From Paenarthrobacter aurescens (GTDB lineage: Bacteria; Actinomycetota; Actinomycetes; Actinomycetales; Micrococcaceae), in contig NZ_JAOEFX010000001.1 in NCBI RefSeq assembly GCF_025421775.1, positions 620,001 through 684,000 of the forward strand: DNA of 64,000 bases, read 5' to 3'. The notes beneath the pieces were generated by a model that had not been told where the DNA came from, made no database searches, and was given only the letters and a program-made list of their open reading frames with translations. Below, piece by piece: positions 8,625 to 17,634 of the stretch. Each line of letters starts with the position of its first letter. Positions within the stretch are counted from its first letter, which is position 1. Both the position numbers and the translations under genes were made by a program.

Positions 8625-9617
8625 ATGGCAGACGACTTCACCTTCAGCATCACAACGACCCCCTTCGACGAGGACTACTCCCCGTCGGAAGGATCGCGGA
8701 TCACAACGAATTTCGCCAACCTGGCACGGGGCGAGCACCGCCAGGAGAACCTCCGCAACGCCTTGACCATGATTCGGCGCCGCTTCAACGATCTCGCGAG
8801 CTGGGACAACCCGGACCGGGACCGTTACACGCTCGAGCTTGAGATCGTTTCCGTGCAGATTGAGTTCACTGCGGAAGGTACGGATCAGCAGTTCCCCCTG
8901 TTCGAGGTTCTCGACATCCAGATCGTCGACCAGCTGAACGGGGTCCGTCACCAAGGGATCGTGGGGAACAATTTCTCCTCCTACGTCCGTGACTTCGACT
9001 TCAGCGTCGTACTGCCAGCGGCTTCAGCGGCGTCAGGCAAGCCCACGGTTCCCGAGGACTTTGGCGATCTTCACGGCAAATTGTTCCAGCAATTCCTCGA
9101 TTCCCCGGCATGCCAGGAACGCTTCCCGCAGCCGCCAGTGGTGTGCATCAGCGTCTCCACGAGCAAGACGTACCGGCGAACTGAGAACCTTCACCCAGTC
9201 CTGGGCGTCGAGTACCAGCAGGACGAGTTCTCGCTGACGGACGCGTACTTCGCAAAGATGGGGCTGCAGGTTCGCTACTTCATGCCACGCGGCAGCGTAG
9301 CGCCGCTCGCCTTCTATTTCCGCGGCGACCTGCTCAACGACTACTCCAACCTGCAACTCATCGGCACGATCAGCACCATGGAGACGTTCCAGAAGATCTA
9401 CCGCCCGGAGGTCTACAACGCGAACTCCGCCGCCGCCGTCGTCTATCAGCCGAGCCTGGGAGAGCAGGATTACTCGCGGACCCAGATCGCTTACGACCGC
9501 GTCGAGCGCAGTCAGCTCGCGATCACTCAGGCGAAGTACACGGAGGAACACTTCATCACGCCCCACAAGGATCTATTGGACCAGTGGACCGCCAAATACC
9601 CCGCTCTCGTCAACTGA
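8625..9617 (+). CDS. mesX: MesX (DUF1852), partner of methionine synthase MesD
   Basis: A 330-residue cytosolic protein that I recognise as DUF1852 by its overall sequence (for example NFANLARGEHRQENLRNALT and FEVLDIQIVDQLNGVRHQGI) and by its place just before a core MetE-type synthase. DUF1852 was named MesX when shown to be required, with oxygen, for methionine synthesis by MesD in Acinetobacter baylyi (known work on folate-independent methionine synthases). No classical cofactor motif is visible. The ATG lacks a strong ribosome binding site. It is the first gene of the operon, 20 bases before mesD, with a flavin reductase after that. Confidence 0.85.
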   Translation: MADDFTFSITTTPFDEDYSPSEGSRITTNFANLARGEHRQENLRNALTMIRRRFNDLASWDNPDRDRYTLELEIVSVQIEFTAEGTDQQFPLFEVLDIQIVDQLNGVRHQGIVGNNFSSYVRDFDFSVVLPAASAASGKPTVPEDFGDLHGKLFQQFLDSPACQERFPQPPVVCISVSTSKTYRRTENLHPVLGVEYQQDEFSLTDAYFAKMGLQVRYFMPRGSVAPLAFYFRGDLLNDYSNLQLIGTISTMETFQKIYRPEVYNANSAAAVVYQPSLGEQDYSRTQIAYDRVERSQLAITQAKYTEEHFITPHKDLLDQWTAKYPALVN

Positions 9618-9637
9618 CCCACGGAGAACCGTCAATC

Positions 9638-10684
9638 ATGAACACACTTTTGCCCACCACCGTTGTCGGAAGCCTGCCCAAGCCATCGTGGCTCGCACAG
9701 CCGGAGACTCTCTGGTCCCCGTGGAAACTGGAGGGAGATGAGCTGCTCGAAGGCAAGCAGGATGCGCTGCGCATTGCCATCCACGAGCAGAGCCGACGCG
9801 GTATCGACATCGTCAGCGACGGCGAGCAAACCCGCCAGCACTTCGTCACGACCTTCATCGAGCATCTCAGCGGGGTCGACTTTGAACAGCGCAAGACCGT
9901 GCGCATCCGCGATCGCTACGACGCGAGCGTGCCGACCGTCGTCGGGCCGGTGCGCCGCGAGCGGCCGGTGTTCGTCGAAGACGCAAAGTTCCTCCGCGCA
10001 ACTACCGATCGACCGATCAAGTGGACTCTTCCCGGTCCAATGACCATGGTGGACACTCTCTTCGATGACCACTACAAGAGCCGCGAGAAGCTGGCCTGGG
10101 AGTTCGCTGCGATCCTCAACCAGGAGGCGAAGGAACTGGAGGCGGCCGGCGTGGACATCATCCAGTTCGATGAGCCCGCGTTCAACGTCTTCCTTAATGA
10201 GGTCAAGGACTGGGGCGTGGCTGCGCTGGAGAGAGCGGCAGAAGGGCTGCGCGCGGAGACCGCCGTGCATATCTGCTACGGCTACGGGATCAAGGCGAAT
10301 ACTGACTGGAAGGCGACGCTCGGCTCACAGTGGCGGCAGTACGAGGAAACCTTCCCGCTGCTTCAGAACTCCAGCATCGACATCATCTCGCTGGAATCCC
10401 AGAACTCCCACGTGCCCATGGACCTGATCGAGCTCCTCCGCGGCAAGAAAGTCATGCTCGGTGCAATCGACGTCGCAAGCGAGACCATCGAGACGCCGGA
10501 GGAAGTCGCCGACACCCTCCGCAAGGCCCTGCAGTTCGTCGATGCGGACAAGCTCATCCCCAGCTCCAACTGCGGCATGGCACCGTTCCCCCGCGACGTC
10601 GCACTGGCCAAACTGAGTGCCCTCAGCGCAGGGACGAACATCATTCGCGAAGAACTCGAGCGCTCCGCACCCAAGGCGTCCTAA
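9638..10684 (+). CDS. mesD: Core-MetE methionine synthase, MesD type
   Basis: A 348-residue protein equal to the C-terminal catalytic half of cobalamin-independent methionine synthase; the N-terminal folate-binding half of MetE is absent, as in all Mes proteins. It methylates homocysteine to methionine. Expected zinc ligands are present: His and Cys in VHICYG (about 211 and 213), Glu in ISLESQNS (about 253) and Cys in SNCGMAP (about 311). VVGSLPKPSW and IVSDGEQTR are family motifs. ATG 9638 has GGAGAA upstream and begins the conserved sequence; an upstream start would overlap mesX. The methyl donor of MesD is unknown. The class (D) is assigned from the adjacent mesX. Confidence 0.88.
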   Translation: MNTLLPTTVVGSLPKPSWLAQPETLWSPWKLEGDELLEGKQDALRIAIHEQSRRGIDIVSDGEQTRQHFVTTFIEHLSGVDFEQRKTVRIRDRYDASVPTVVGPVRRERPVFVEDAKFLRATTDRPIKWTLPGPMTMVDTLFDDHYKSREKLAWEFAAILNQEAKELEAAGVDIIQFDEPAFNVFLNEVKDWGVAALERAAEGLRAETAVHICYGYGIKANTDWKATLGSQWRQYEETFPLLQNSSIDIISLESQNSHVPMDLIELLRGKKVMLGAIDVASETIETPEEVADTLRKALQFVDADKLIPSSNCGMAPFPRDVALAKLSALSAGTNIIREELERSAPKAS

Positions 10685-10686
10685 CG

Positions 10687-11259
10687 ATGTTTCACGCTTA
10701 CCCCCCAGACACCTGGCTCGAGGCTCCCAAGCCAGGCTTCCCGTCCTCCCTCTCGGCCGACGACTTCAAAGCACTGTTCCGCGGCCACCCCGGCGGTGTC
10801 GCCGTCATCACGGCGGATGCCGGCGAAGGACCGGTGGCGTTGACGGTATCGTCGGTCGTGTCAGTGAGTGCGGAACCTCCGTTGCTGATTTTCTCGGTCT
10901 CGGCACTGTCCTCTGCCTCCGATGTGCTTTCACGCGCCGAAACCGTCGTCGTGCACCTGCTGGACGCGCACGACGTCCACTTGGCGAAGTTTGGAGCAAC
11001 CCCCGGCGCCGACCGCTTTGACCAGACGCACCGCTGGTCGGCCCTTGAAACCGGCGAAGCGGTGTACGACGATGTCCGCGCCTGGGTGCGCTGCGCCGTC
11101 ATCAATCGCATGGAGGTGGGGACCTCCACCATCGTCGCCGTTCACGCCCTGGAGTCCCGCGTGATACGTGACGTCCAAGCGGGCGAACCCAGCGACGCTC
11201 TGGTCTACCACAACCGCTCATGGCACCGCCTGGGCGAGCATTCCAAGCTTGAGGGCTGA
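10687..11259 (+). CDS. Flavin reductase-like protein of the mesXD operon
   Basis: A 190-residue FMN-binding split-barrel protein of the flavin reductase-like family: FRGHPGGVAVITADAGEG and VALTVSSVVSVSAEPPLLIF at about 30-75 are the usual FMN contact regions. Such enzymes pass electrons from NAD(P)H to free flavin for an oxygenase partner. The ATG is two bases after the mesD stop, so it is certainly in the same operon. Since MesD/MesX needs oxygen, a flavin reductase here suggests a reduced-flavin-dependent oxygen reaction; this is inference. A very strong hairpin follows. Confidence 0.85.
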   Translation: MFHAYPPDTWLEAPKPGFPSSLSADDFKALFRGHPGGVAVITADAGEGPVALTVSSVVSVSAEPPLLIFSVSALSSASDVLSRAETVVVHLLDAHDVHLAKFGATPGADRFDQTHRWSALETGEAVYDDVRAWVRCAVINRMEVGTSTIVAVHALESRVIRDVQAGEPSDALVYHNRSWHRLGEHSKLEG

Positions 11260-11297
11260 GCGCCGCGCCAACCATGCTGGGCAGCACGCCGAACGGC

Positions 11298-11332
11298 GGA
11301 CGACGGCGGGAGGATAACTCCCGCCGTCGTCC
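11298..11332. terminator. 15-bp hairpin between convergent operons
   Basis: GGACGACGGCGGGAG (11298-11312) and CTCCCGCCGTCGTCC (11318-11332) pair without mismatch around a GATAA loop. It lies between the flavin reductase and PPSR genes, which converge, and can serve both. Confidence 0.8.
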
Positions 11333-11456
11333 TCGTTCACAAGGAGCAACACGAACCGGTTATGAAGAATCTTCAGGATGGTTTCGCTGAAAGTCATGTC
11401 ATCGGCATATGCAACAACCATGAAGAAGTAAGCGGCGACCAAGAGCCGACGCTTGA

Positions 11457-12299
11457 TCAGTGGTGCAGCTGCATGCGTTGGAGGACGGTGGCGGATATTT
11501 CCTCCACGGACATGGACGCGGAGTTGACGTAAGGGATGTTGTTGGCCCGGTACATATCCTCGGCGTTACGCAGCTCAAAAGCGCACTGATTCAGCGAGGC
11601 GTAGTTGCTGCCCGGGCGGCGTTCCTGCCGGATCTGGCTGAGGCGGACGGGCTGGGAGGTCAGCCCGAAACATTTGCTCGCGAATGGCAGCAAGGGTTTC
11701 GGTAGGGTCATTGTGTCAAAGTCTTCCTCTACCAGGGGGAAGTTGGCGGCGAGGATGCCGTGCTGCAGCGCCAGGTACATGGTGGTGGGAGTTTTCCCGC
11801 ACCGCGAGGGGGCGATGAGTATCAATTCGGCGCGTTCGAGCGCCCGAAGCGACTGACCGTCGTCGTGCTCTATGGCGTATTCGACGGCGGCCATGCGGGA
11901 TTGGTAGCGGACGGCGTCGCCCACCCCGTGAGCCTGGCCGGGCTTGCCGTTGGCCTGCGCACCAAGGGTCTGTTCGAGTTGACCGATGTGGGTACCGAAA
12001 AGGTCGAAGAACTGCCCGCGGCTCCGGGAAAGGATGGCACGGATGTCCTGCCCCACAGCAGTGGAAAAGATGATCGGCAGGGATCCGCTGTCCGCGACCC
12101 GATCGATCAGTGCCACCACCTCACGCGCTTGCACGACGGTGGTGATGAACGGGATGGTCCGCCGTTCCAGCCGCTGGCCGGGGAACTGCGTCAGCAGCGT
12201 GTTGCCGAGTGTTTCAGCCGTGATTCCGGTGCTGTCGGAAAGGAAGAACACCGTGGGGGCAGGCGGGGAGCCTGCCCCCACGGTTGTGTGGTCTGCCAT
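11457..12299 (-). CDS. PEP synthase regulatory protein PPSR (kinase/pyrophosphorylase, DUF299)
   Basis: A 280-residue bifunctional enzyme: it inactivates PEP synthase by ADP-dependent phosphorylation and reactivates it by phosphate-dependent removal. The N terminus has the family start VFFLSDSTGITAETLGNTLL (about 18-37), and the P-loop-like region is LILIAPSRCGKTPTTMYLAL near 160-179. RQERRPGSNYASLNQCAFEL further on is typical. Its ATG directly abuts the ppsA stop codon with no spacing, so the two are co-translated. It therefore controls entry into gluconeogenesis when pyruvate-yielding substrates are used. Confidence 0.93.
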   Translation of the reverse strand: MADHTTVGAGSPPAPTVFFLSDSTGITAETLGNTLLTQFPGQRLERRTIPFITTVVQAREVVALIDRVADSGSLPIIFSTAVGQDIRAILSRSRGQFFDLFGTHIGQLEQTLGAQANGKPGQAHGVGDAVRYQSRMAAVEYAIEHDDGQSLRALERAELILIAPSRCGKTPTTMYLALQHGILAANFPLVEEDFDTMTLPKPLLPFASKCFGLTSQPVRLSQIRQERRPGSNYASLNQCAFELRNAEDMYRANNIPYVNSASMSVEEISATVLQRMQLHH

Positions 12300-14708
12300 T
12301 TAGACCGTGGTGCTGGTGGTACGTGTGGTGCGGGCCAGGCGCAGCCAGGTCTCGGTCACGGCATCAGGGTTCAGCGAAATCGAACTGATGCCCTGTCCGA
12401 GGAGCCATTCCGCGAAGTCCGGGTGGTCGCTGGGGCCTTGACCGCAGATCCCCACATAGCGGCCCTTGGCGCGGCACGCCGTGATCGCCATTTCCAGCAG
12501 TTTCGTCACGGCCGGATTCCGCTCATCGAAGCCTTCAGCAACCAAGGCGGAGTCACGATCCAGTCCCAGGGTGAGCTGGGTGAGGTCGTTGGAGCCAATG
12601 GAGAAACCATCGAAGTACTCCAGGAACTCATCGGCCAGGAGCGCGTTGGCCGGCAGTTCGCACATCATCACGATCTCCAGCCCATCCTCTCCTCGGCGGA
12701 GCCCATTGGCGGCGAGGAGTTCAATCACACCGCGGGCCTCGTCCAGAGTCCGTACGAACGGGACCATGAGCTTGATGTTGGTCAGGCCCATCTCGTTGCG
12801 GACGTACTTCAAAGCTTCGCATTCGAGTTCGAACGCCTGCCGAAAGGACGCCGAAAGGTACCGGGATGCGCCACGGTACCCGATCATCGGGTTCTCCTCC
12901 TCCGGCTCGAAAGCCGGACCACCGATGAGGTTGGCGTACTCGTTGGACTTGAAGTCCGAGAGCCGGATGATGACAGGTTCCGGTGCGAACGCCGCCGCAA
13001 TGGTGGCGATGCCTTCAGCCAGCCGGCGGACATAGTAATCGCGGGGACCGTCGTAAGCGGCGGTCTTTTCCTGGATCTGCCGGACGGTGTAATCATCCAA
13101 GGCAGCAGGGCGCTCGATTTCACCTGCCACCGCCAACAAGGCGTTGGGGTGGACGCCGATCTGCCGGTTGATGATGAACTCCAGGCGGGCCAGGCCCACG
13201 CCATGGTTGGGGAGTTTGGAGAAACTGAACGCTTGTTCCGGGGTACCCACGTTCATCATGATCTTCACCGGAGCTTCCGGCATGGTCTCCACGCTGGTCT
13301 CGTGCAACGAGTACTCGAGCAAACCTTCATAGACCAGCCCGGCCTCCCCCTCCGCGCAGGACACCGTGACAGGGGCCCCGTCCTTGAGGATCTGCGATGC
13401 GTACCCTGTGCCAACCACAGCAGGGATGCCCAGTTCCCGGGCAATGATCGCTGCGTGGCAGGTCCGTCCGCCACGGTCAGTGACAATGGCCGCGGCCTTC
13501 TTCATGATCGGTTCCCAGTCCGGATCCGTCATGTTCGCCACCAGGACATCGCCCTCCTGGAAGGAGGCCATCTGATCAATCGAAGACAGTACCCGAACCT
13601 GCCCGGCACCGATCCGCTGACCGATCGCCCGGCCTTCAACCAACACCGTAGAACGCTCCGTCAGCGTGTACCGGGACGTGGTACCGGCGGCCCTACGGGA
13701 CTCGACGGTTTCCGGACGGGCTTGAAGAATGTACAGCTCACCATCCACGCCGTCCTTACCCCACTCAATATCCATCGGACGGCCATAGTGTGCCTCTATG
13801 GCTACCGCGTGACGGGCGAGCTCCTGGACTTCGGCATCGGTCAGGCTGAAGCGGCTCCGCAAATCCTGCGCCACCGGAACGAAGTCAACGGTCCGGCCAA
13901 CTTCGACCGAATCCGCGTAGACCATCTGCACGGCTTTGTCCCCCAGGCCACGCTTGAGCACGGCAGGCCGCCCGGCTGCCAGAGCCGGCTTGTAGACATA
14001 GAACTCGTCCGGGTTCACAGCACCCTGGACCACGGCTTCGCCCAGCCCATAGGAAGACGTGATAAACACAGCGTCCGTGAAGCCGGTTTCGGTGTCCATG
14101 GTGAACATCACCCCGGAAGCGCCGACGTCGGAACGCACCATCCGCTGAATACCGGCCGAAAGCGCCACTTCAGAGTGCGTGAAGCCGTGATGCACGCGGT
14201 AGGCAATGGCGCGGTCGTTATACAGGGAAGCGAACACATCCTTGATGGCGAGCAGGATGTTCCCGATGCCACGGATGTTCAGGAACGTCTCCTGCTGTCC
14301 GGCGAACGAAGCATCAGGGAGGTCCTCAGCCGTGGCACTGGAACGCACCGCCCAGGATACATCCCCGCCATGCTCTCGCGTGAGGCGCTCATATGCGGTC
14401 CGGATGTCTTCTTCGAATCCGGCTGGGAATGGTGTTTCACGAATCAAAGTGCGAATTTCCTGGCCGACCTTGGCCAAAGCAGTGACGTCGCTGCTGTCCA
14501 GGCCTTCCAGGATGCCTTCGATCCGGGCATCCAACCCGGACTCCGCCAGAAAACGCCGGTAAGCGTCCGCCGTCGTCGCGAATCCGCCCGGAACTTTCAC
14601 CCCGGCAGAGGCGAGATTCCGGACCATTTCGCCAAGCGATGCATTTTTGCCGCCAACCTGGTCGAGGTCGGACAAGCCAAGCTCAGAAAACCAAAGAACG
14701 TTAGTCAT
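12300..14708 (-). CDS. ppsA: Phosphoenolpyruvate synthase
   Basis: Converts pyruvate, ATP and water to PEP, AMP and phosphate. Domains in order: N-terminal ATP-grasp ([15 protein letters not shown] at the start), central swivelling domain with the phospho-histidine in [17 protein letters not shown] (His about 417), and C-terminal PEP-binding barrel with the active-site Cys in [12 protein letters not shown] (about 752). I start at ATG 14708 (802 residues) because GGAGG lies eight bases before it; an earlier in-frame ATG at 14741 adds 11 residues without support. Length is normal. It is co-transcribed with PPSR. Confidence 0.95.
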   Translation of the reverse strand: MTNVLWFSELGLSDLDQVGGKNASLGEMVRNLASAGVKVPGGFATTADAYRRFLAESGLDARIEGILEGLDSSDVTALAKVGQEIRTLIRETPFPAGFEEDIRTAYERLTREHGGDVSWAVRSSATAEDLPDASFAGQQETFLNIRGIGNILLAIKDVFASLYNDRAIAYRVHHGFTHSEVALSAGIQRMVRSDVGASGVMFTMDTETGFTDAVFITSSYGLGEAVVQGAVNPDEFYVYKPALAAGRPAVLKRGLGDKAVQMVYADSVEVGRTVDFVPVAQDLRSRFSLTDAEVQELARHAVAIEAHYGRPMDIEWGKDGVDGELYILQARPETVESRRAAGTTSRYTLTERSTVLVEGRAIGQRIGAGQVRVLSSIDQMASFQEGDVLVANMTDPDWEPIMKKAAAIVTDRGGRTCHAAIIARELGIPAVVGTGYASQILKDGAPVTVSCAEGEAGLVYEGLLEYSLHETSVETMPEAPVKIMMNVGTPEQAFSFSKLPNHGVGLARLEFIINRQIGVHPNALLAVAGEIERPAALDDYTVRQIQEKTAAYDGPRDYYVRRLAEGIATIAAAFAPEPVIIRLSDFKSNEYANLIGGPAFEPEEENPMIGYRGASRYLSASFRQAFELECEALKYVRNEMGLTNIKLMVPFVRTLDEARGVIELLAANGLRRGEDGLEIVMMCELPANALLADEFLEYFDGFSIGSNDLTQLTLGLDRDSALVAEGFDERNPAVTKLLEMAITACRAKGRYVGICGQGPSDHPDFAEWLLGQGISSISLNPDAVTETWLRLARTTRTTSTTV

Positions 14709-14781
14709 AAATTGTGTCCTCCATTGGGCACGCTCTGACAAGCGCTAAAAAACTAGGTCATGCAAGGATCAAGGCACCAGC

Positions 14782-15540
14782 TCAGTGGAAGCAAATAGAT
14801 GTGACTCGCGCAACATATGCACGAAGTAACTTAAGGTCATCAAGCTCGTGGGTAGCGGCGTCGAAGTTGACGAACGAAGCCCCCATGCTCAGAGGCAAGA
14901 AGGTCACAAGGCCAACTTCGGAAGACCAACGTGTTCGCGTCCAGACGCCAACAGCCTCGTTCAGCTCGTGCACTGCCGAAGCGAAGTCGGCCGGATGGTT
15001 GTAGATTACGGACCCTTGGATACACAGTTCCTTTTGCACGATAGGCCGAGTGGGCAACGGGACCACGATCGCGGATTGACCGATGAGGCATATCCTCCCG
15101 AGCGCGTCGGCGTTATCAATGGCGCTGATCAGCCCGGGGCCGACACCGGAAGTTTCGAATACAACCTGGAACCGCTCGGTCGGGACGAGAGTCGTGTCAC
15201 GGGCGCCCTGCTCGAGGGCGCGCTCAAACTTCGCCCTGTTCGGCTCGACGACGGCGGGCTTGATGCCGCGGTCAATGAGAGAGGCGATTACGCACTGACC
15301 TTGCGAGCCGGCGCCGTTCACGAGGACGGACTCGTCCTCTGTAACGGCCATGCGTTGGATTGCAGCCCGTGCGACCATCGCCGCTTCAAAGGACGCGAGC
15401 ACTTCGACAGGAGTGCCAGGTCGAAGTTTCCATGCGAAAGAGGCAGGGACCGCCACAAGTTCCGAGAATATGCCGGGCCGGTCGCGCCCGACGACGATCC
15501 GATTCACACATAGTTTTGATTGGCCCTTTGGCACCATTCG
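14782..15540 (-). pseudogene. Truncated zinc-type alcohol dehydrogenase (MDR family)
   Basis: Reading leftwards, about 250 codons resemble the C-terminal two thirds of a medium-chain dehydrogenase: a remnant of the structural-zinc loop (GQSKLCVNRIVVGRDRPGIF), the Rossmann motif region VLVNGAGSQGQCVIASLIDR, and the C-terminal tail with NEAVGVWTRTRW. The catalytic-zinc N-terminal domain is missing; upstream codons to 15693 stay open but have no similarity to the family. The glycine-rich motif (GAGSQG) is intact, but the enzyme cannot work without the lost domain. Its 5' break lies beside the 5' break of a divergent LysR fragment. Confidence 0.65.
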
Positions 15541-15639
15541 CATTCCAGGCAGACATAGTTTGGTTCCACAACAACGATGGTGAGCCTGCCTCAGTTGGCT
15601 GTCACCGATTACCGCAACGCCAAGCATGTAAACATGTCG

Positions 15640-15969
15640 CGCGCTGGATGGTCCGAACTGCTTGAGACCCACCTGGCACTGGAGGCGTGGCAACGCGATG
15701 TCGTCTTGAGCCTTCCCAGCGTCTTTGGACTTCCAGAGTTACTCGCCCACAGCGACCTCATCGCTACACTCCCAGAGCACCTCGGATCCGCACTTGGCCT
15801 GACTCAGGCCAGCGCCAATCTAACTATTTGCCCGTGCCCGCTCCCCATCTCACGTGTCATCTCAAGCGTGTACTGGTCCCACCGCCACGACGCTGATCCT
15901 GGTCACAAGTGGTTTCGTGAGATCTTTACATCAGCGTTTGCGTTATCGGGTAGACCCGCAAACACCTAA
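15640..15969 (+). pseudogene. LysR-family regulator, C-terminal fragment
   Basis: About 110 codons match the end of an LTTR effector domain: VVLSLPSVFGLPELLAHSDL followed by IATLPEHL and the terminal VYWSHRHDADPGHKWFREIF. The HTH and the first effector lobe are absent. An open frame reaches back to 15577, but the residues before about 15640 look unrelated. It is divergent from the truncated dehydrogenase, which is the normal pairing of an LTTR with its target, so both are probably relics of one functional pair. Confidence 0.65.
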
Positions 15970-16207
15970 CGACACCTCCTGATGAGGTCTCAATTCGAGC
16001 CACGTTTCAGCGAGAGAAGAAGACGCCAGAGTCTTGACTCCAGCTTCGCTCTCCCCGCCTACAGCCGGGGTGGGTCTAGCAGGTTGTGAGAACGACCGTT
16101 ATCAGCGTTGGAAGCCCGGGAGAGGGAAAGTAGCTGCGAAAACTACCGTCCTTCGGCAATTCGAACGCTCTTCGCGGGTCAGCATGTATCTGATTGAAGA
16201 CTTGCGT

Positions 16208-16235
16208 GCGCCCAGGCGCTTGACAGCCTGGGCGC
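16208..16235. terminator. 10-bp perfect hairpin
   Basis: GCGCCCAGGC (16208-16217) pairs with GCCTGGGCGC (16226-16235) around an eight-base loop. It could end transcription from either side. Confidence 0.55.
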
Positions 16236-16376
16236 TGAGACACTTACGACTCCATTAGACATTCAGCACAGCAGCGGAGGCCTGTCCAAGCACCATCGGA
16301 ACCCCCAGCGTGCTGCGCATCGCCGCCGCCTCAGCGCTCCGTAATCTTTACCCCACCAATAATTTGCAACGCCGTT

Positions 16377-16407
16377 CGGGTGCCGACGAACTTCCAGCCG
16401 GCACCCG
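16377..16407 (-). terminator. Hairpin after the FAD monooxygenase gene
   Basis: CGGGTGCCG (16377-16385) pairs with CGGCACCCG (16399-16407). It starts six bases past the stop of the FAD monooxygenase gene, the last gene of the C-glycoside operon. Confidence 0.6.
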
Positions 16408-16413
16408 CAGGCA

Positions 16414-17634
16414 TTACTTTCCGGCTGTTATTCCATCACCCATTTCCGCCAACTGGGCGACGATTTCACCGGGGCTCCTTTCACCTACCTGCTTTTGCAG
16501 TAGTGGAGTGTGGTCCAGGATCCAGTCCCGGAGCGGCCGTGCAAAAGGTGGCGCATGGTGGAACACCTGTCCCAGAATGAAGGCCTGCTGAACCTGGGAT
16601 GTGGTGTGCGGGATGCGTGGACGCTCGTACGTCTCTAGGGCGGCCCTAACGGCGCCTGTGTCATTCACATCAGTGCCGAAGAGTGCTTTGCCCAGGAAAT
16701 AGCCGTCGCCGATCGACATTCCCGCCCCGTAGGCCGCATAGGGCGAGGTAGCGTGGGCTGCATCGCCAGCGAGGGTGACACGGCCCTCGGACCACTTCTT
16801 GAGGGGCTTGCGGTCGCGGATCGGCCACCGCTGAATGTGTTCGGAGCTTGTCTGGCGAACAATCTCGGCCAGAGGATGGCCGAATCGGTCGGCCAGCCCT
16901 TGGGCGTGCGAGAGCAGATCTGCGGGCGCTGGCGTTTCAGGGTTCCATGCTTCCAGGACCCACCATTGGAAGCCCTCGTTGCCGTCCCGTCGGATTGACG
17001 TGTAGCTGCCTTGGACCTTTCGGTCGTGTGACAAGACGGCCTCTCCGTGCTGGACGCCGGGGATTTTCGCGAACGTGTAGCCCCCCAAAATGTGCAACCG
17101 GTGTTCCCGTCGGGGTGAATCTCCCCACAGTGATTTGCGCACCATCGAATCAATTCCGTCGGCGCCGACTAGAAGCGGGGTATTGACGATGCTGCCATCC
17201 TTCATCGTCAACTCGACGTGGGTGCCCTGGTCTCTGAAGGAAGCCACCTCCCTATCGACCGCCAGCATGCCGTCGGGAAGGGCGGCGAGCATCCGCTTAT
17301 AGAGATCTGGCCGAAGCAGACCGATGAATCCACCTCCGTATTGCTCAACAACCGTGGAAGGAATGTGAATGTCAGCGCGGATATTTCCCTTGGTGCTACG
17401 GAACGTCGTGTGACAAGGCGCGCCGAGGTCCTCGACGTCAACGCCCATGTCCCGCAGTGCCTTGATGGGGGGCGGCCAGAGGTTGAGGATGTTTCCTGCC
17501 GGGCGAGCTTCGCGGTAGCGCTCAAAAATGACGACCGGGTGCCCGGCCTTGTGGATTGCCAGGGCGGATGCCATTCCGGCTGGCCCGGCGCCCAGCACCA
17601 CGATTGGCCCGGTTGATCCTGTGTTTGTGTTCAT
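16414..17634 (-). CDS. FAD-dependent monooxygenase, group A (aromatic hydroxylase-like)
   Basis: A 406-residue single-component flavoprotein monooxygenase that would use NAD(P)H and oxygen. The three FAD/NADPH fingerprints are present: GAGPAG at 15-20, the DG motif in LVGADGIDSMVRKSLWG near 157, and the GD motif in VTLAGDAAHATSPYAAYGAG near 290. Its ATG overlaps the stop of the Gfo/Idh gene by four bases, so it belongs to the C-glycoside operon. The natural inference is hydroxylation of the aromatic aglycone released by the C-deglycosylase. No substrate is known. Confidence 0.87.
   Translation of the reverse strand: MNTNTGSTGPIVVLGAGPAGMASALAIHKAGHPVVIFERYREARPAGNILNLWPPPIKALRDMGVDVEDLGAPCHTTFRSTKGNIRADIHIPSTVVEQYGGGFIGLLRPDLYKRMLAALPDGMLAVDREVASFRDQGTHVELTMKDGSIVNTPLLVGADGIDSMVRKSLWGDSPRREHRLHILGGYTFAKIPGVQHGEAVLSHDRKVQGSYTSIRRDGNEGFQWWVLEAWNPETPAPADLLSHAQGLADRFGHPLAEIVRQTSSEHIQRWPIRDRKPLKKWSEGRVTLAGDAAHATSPYAAYGAGMSIGDGYFLGKALFGTDVNDTGAVRAALETYERPRIPHTTSQVQQAFILGQVFHHAPPFARPLRDWILDHTPLLQKQVGERSPGEIVAQLAEMGDGITAGK

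Larger units (their letters stand above)
15970..16413. other. Gene-free stretch between LysR remnant and FAD monooxygenase
   Basis: I see no convincing reading frame in these 444 bases on either strand. Two perfect hairpins (16208-16235 and 16377-16407) are the only clear structures. Confidence 0.5.

Noticed and set aside
11760..14738. Open 992-codon frame on the plus strand opposite ppsA
   Set aside because: It is the antisense of two well-supported genes (ppsA and PPSR); high GC keeps the opposite frame free of stops. Its translation resembles no family.
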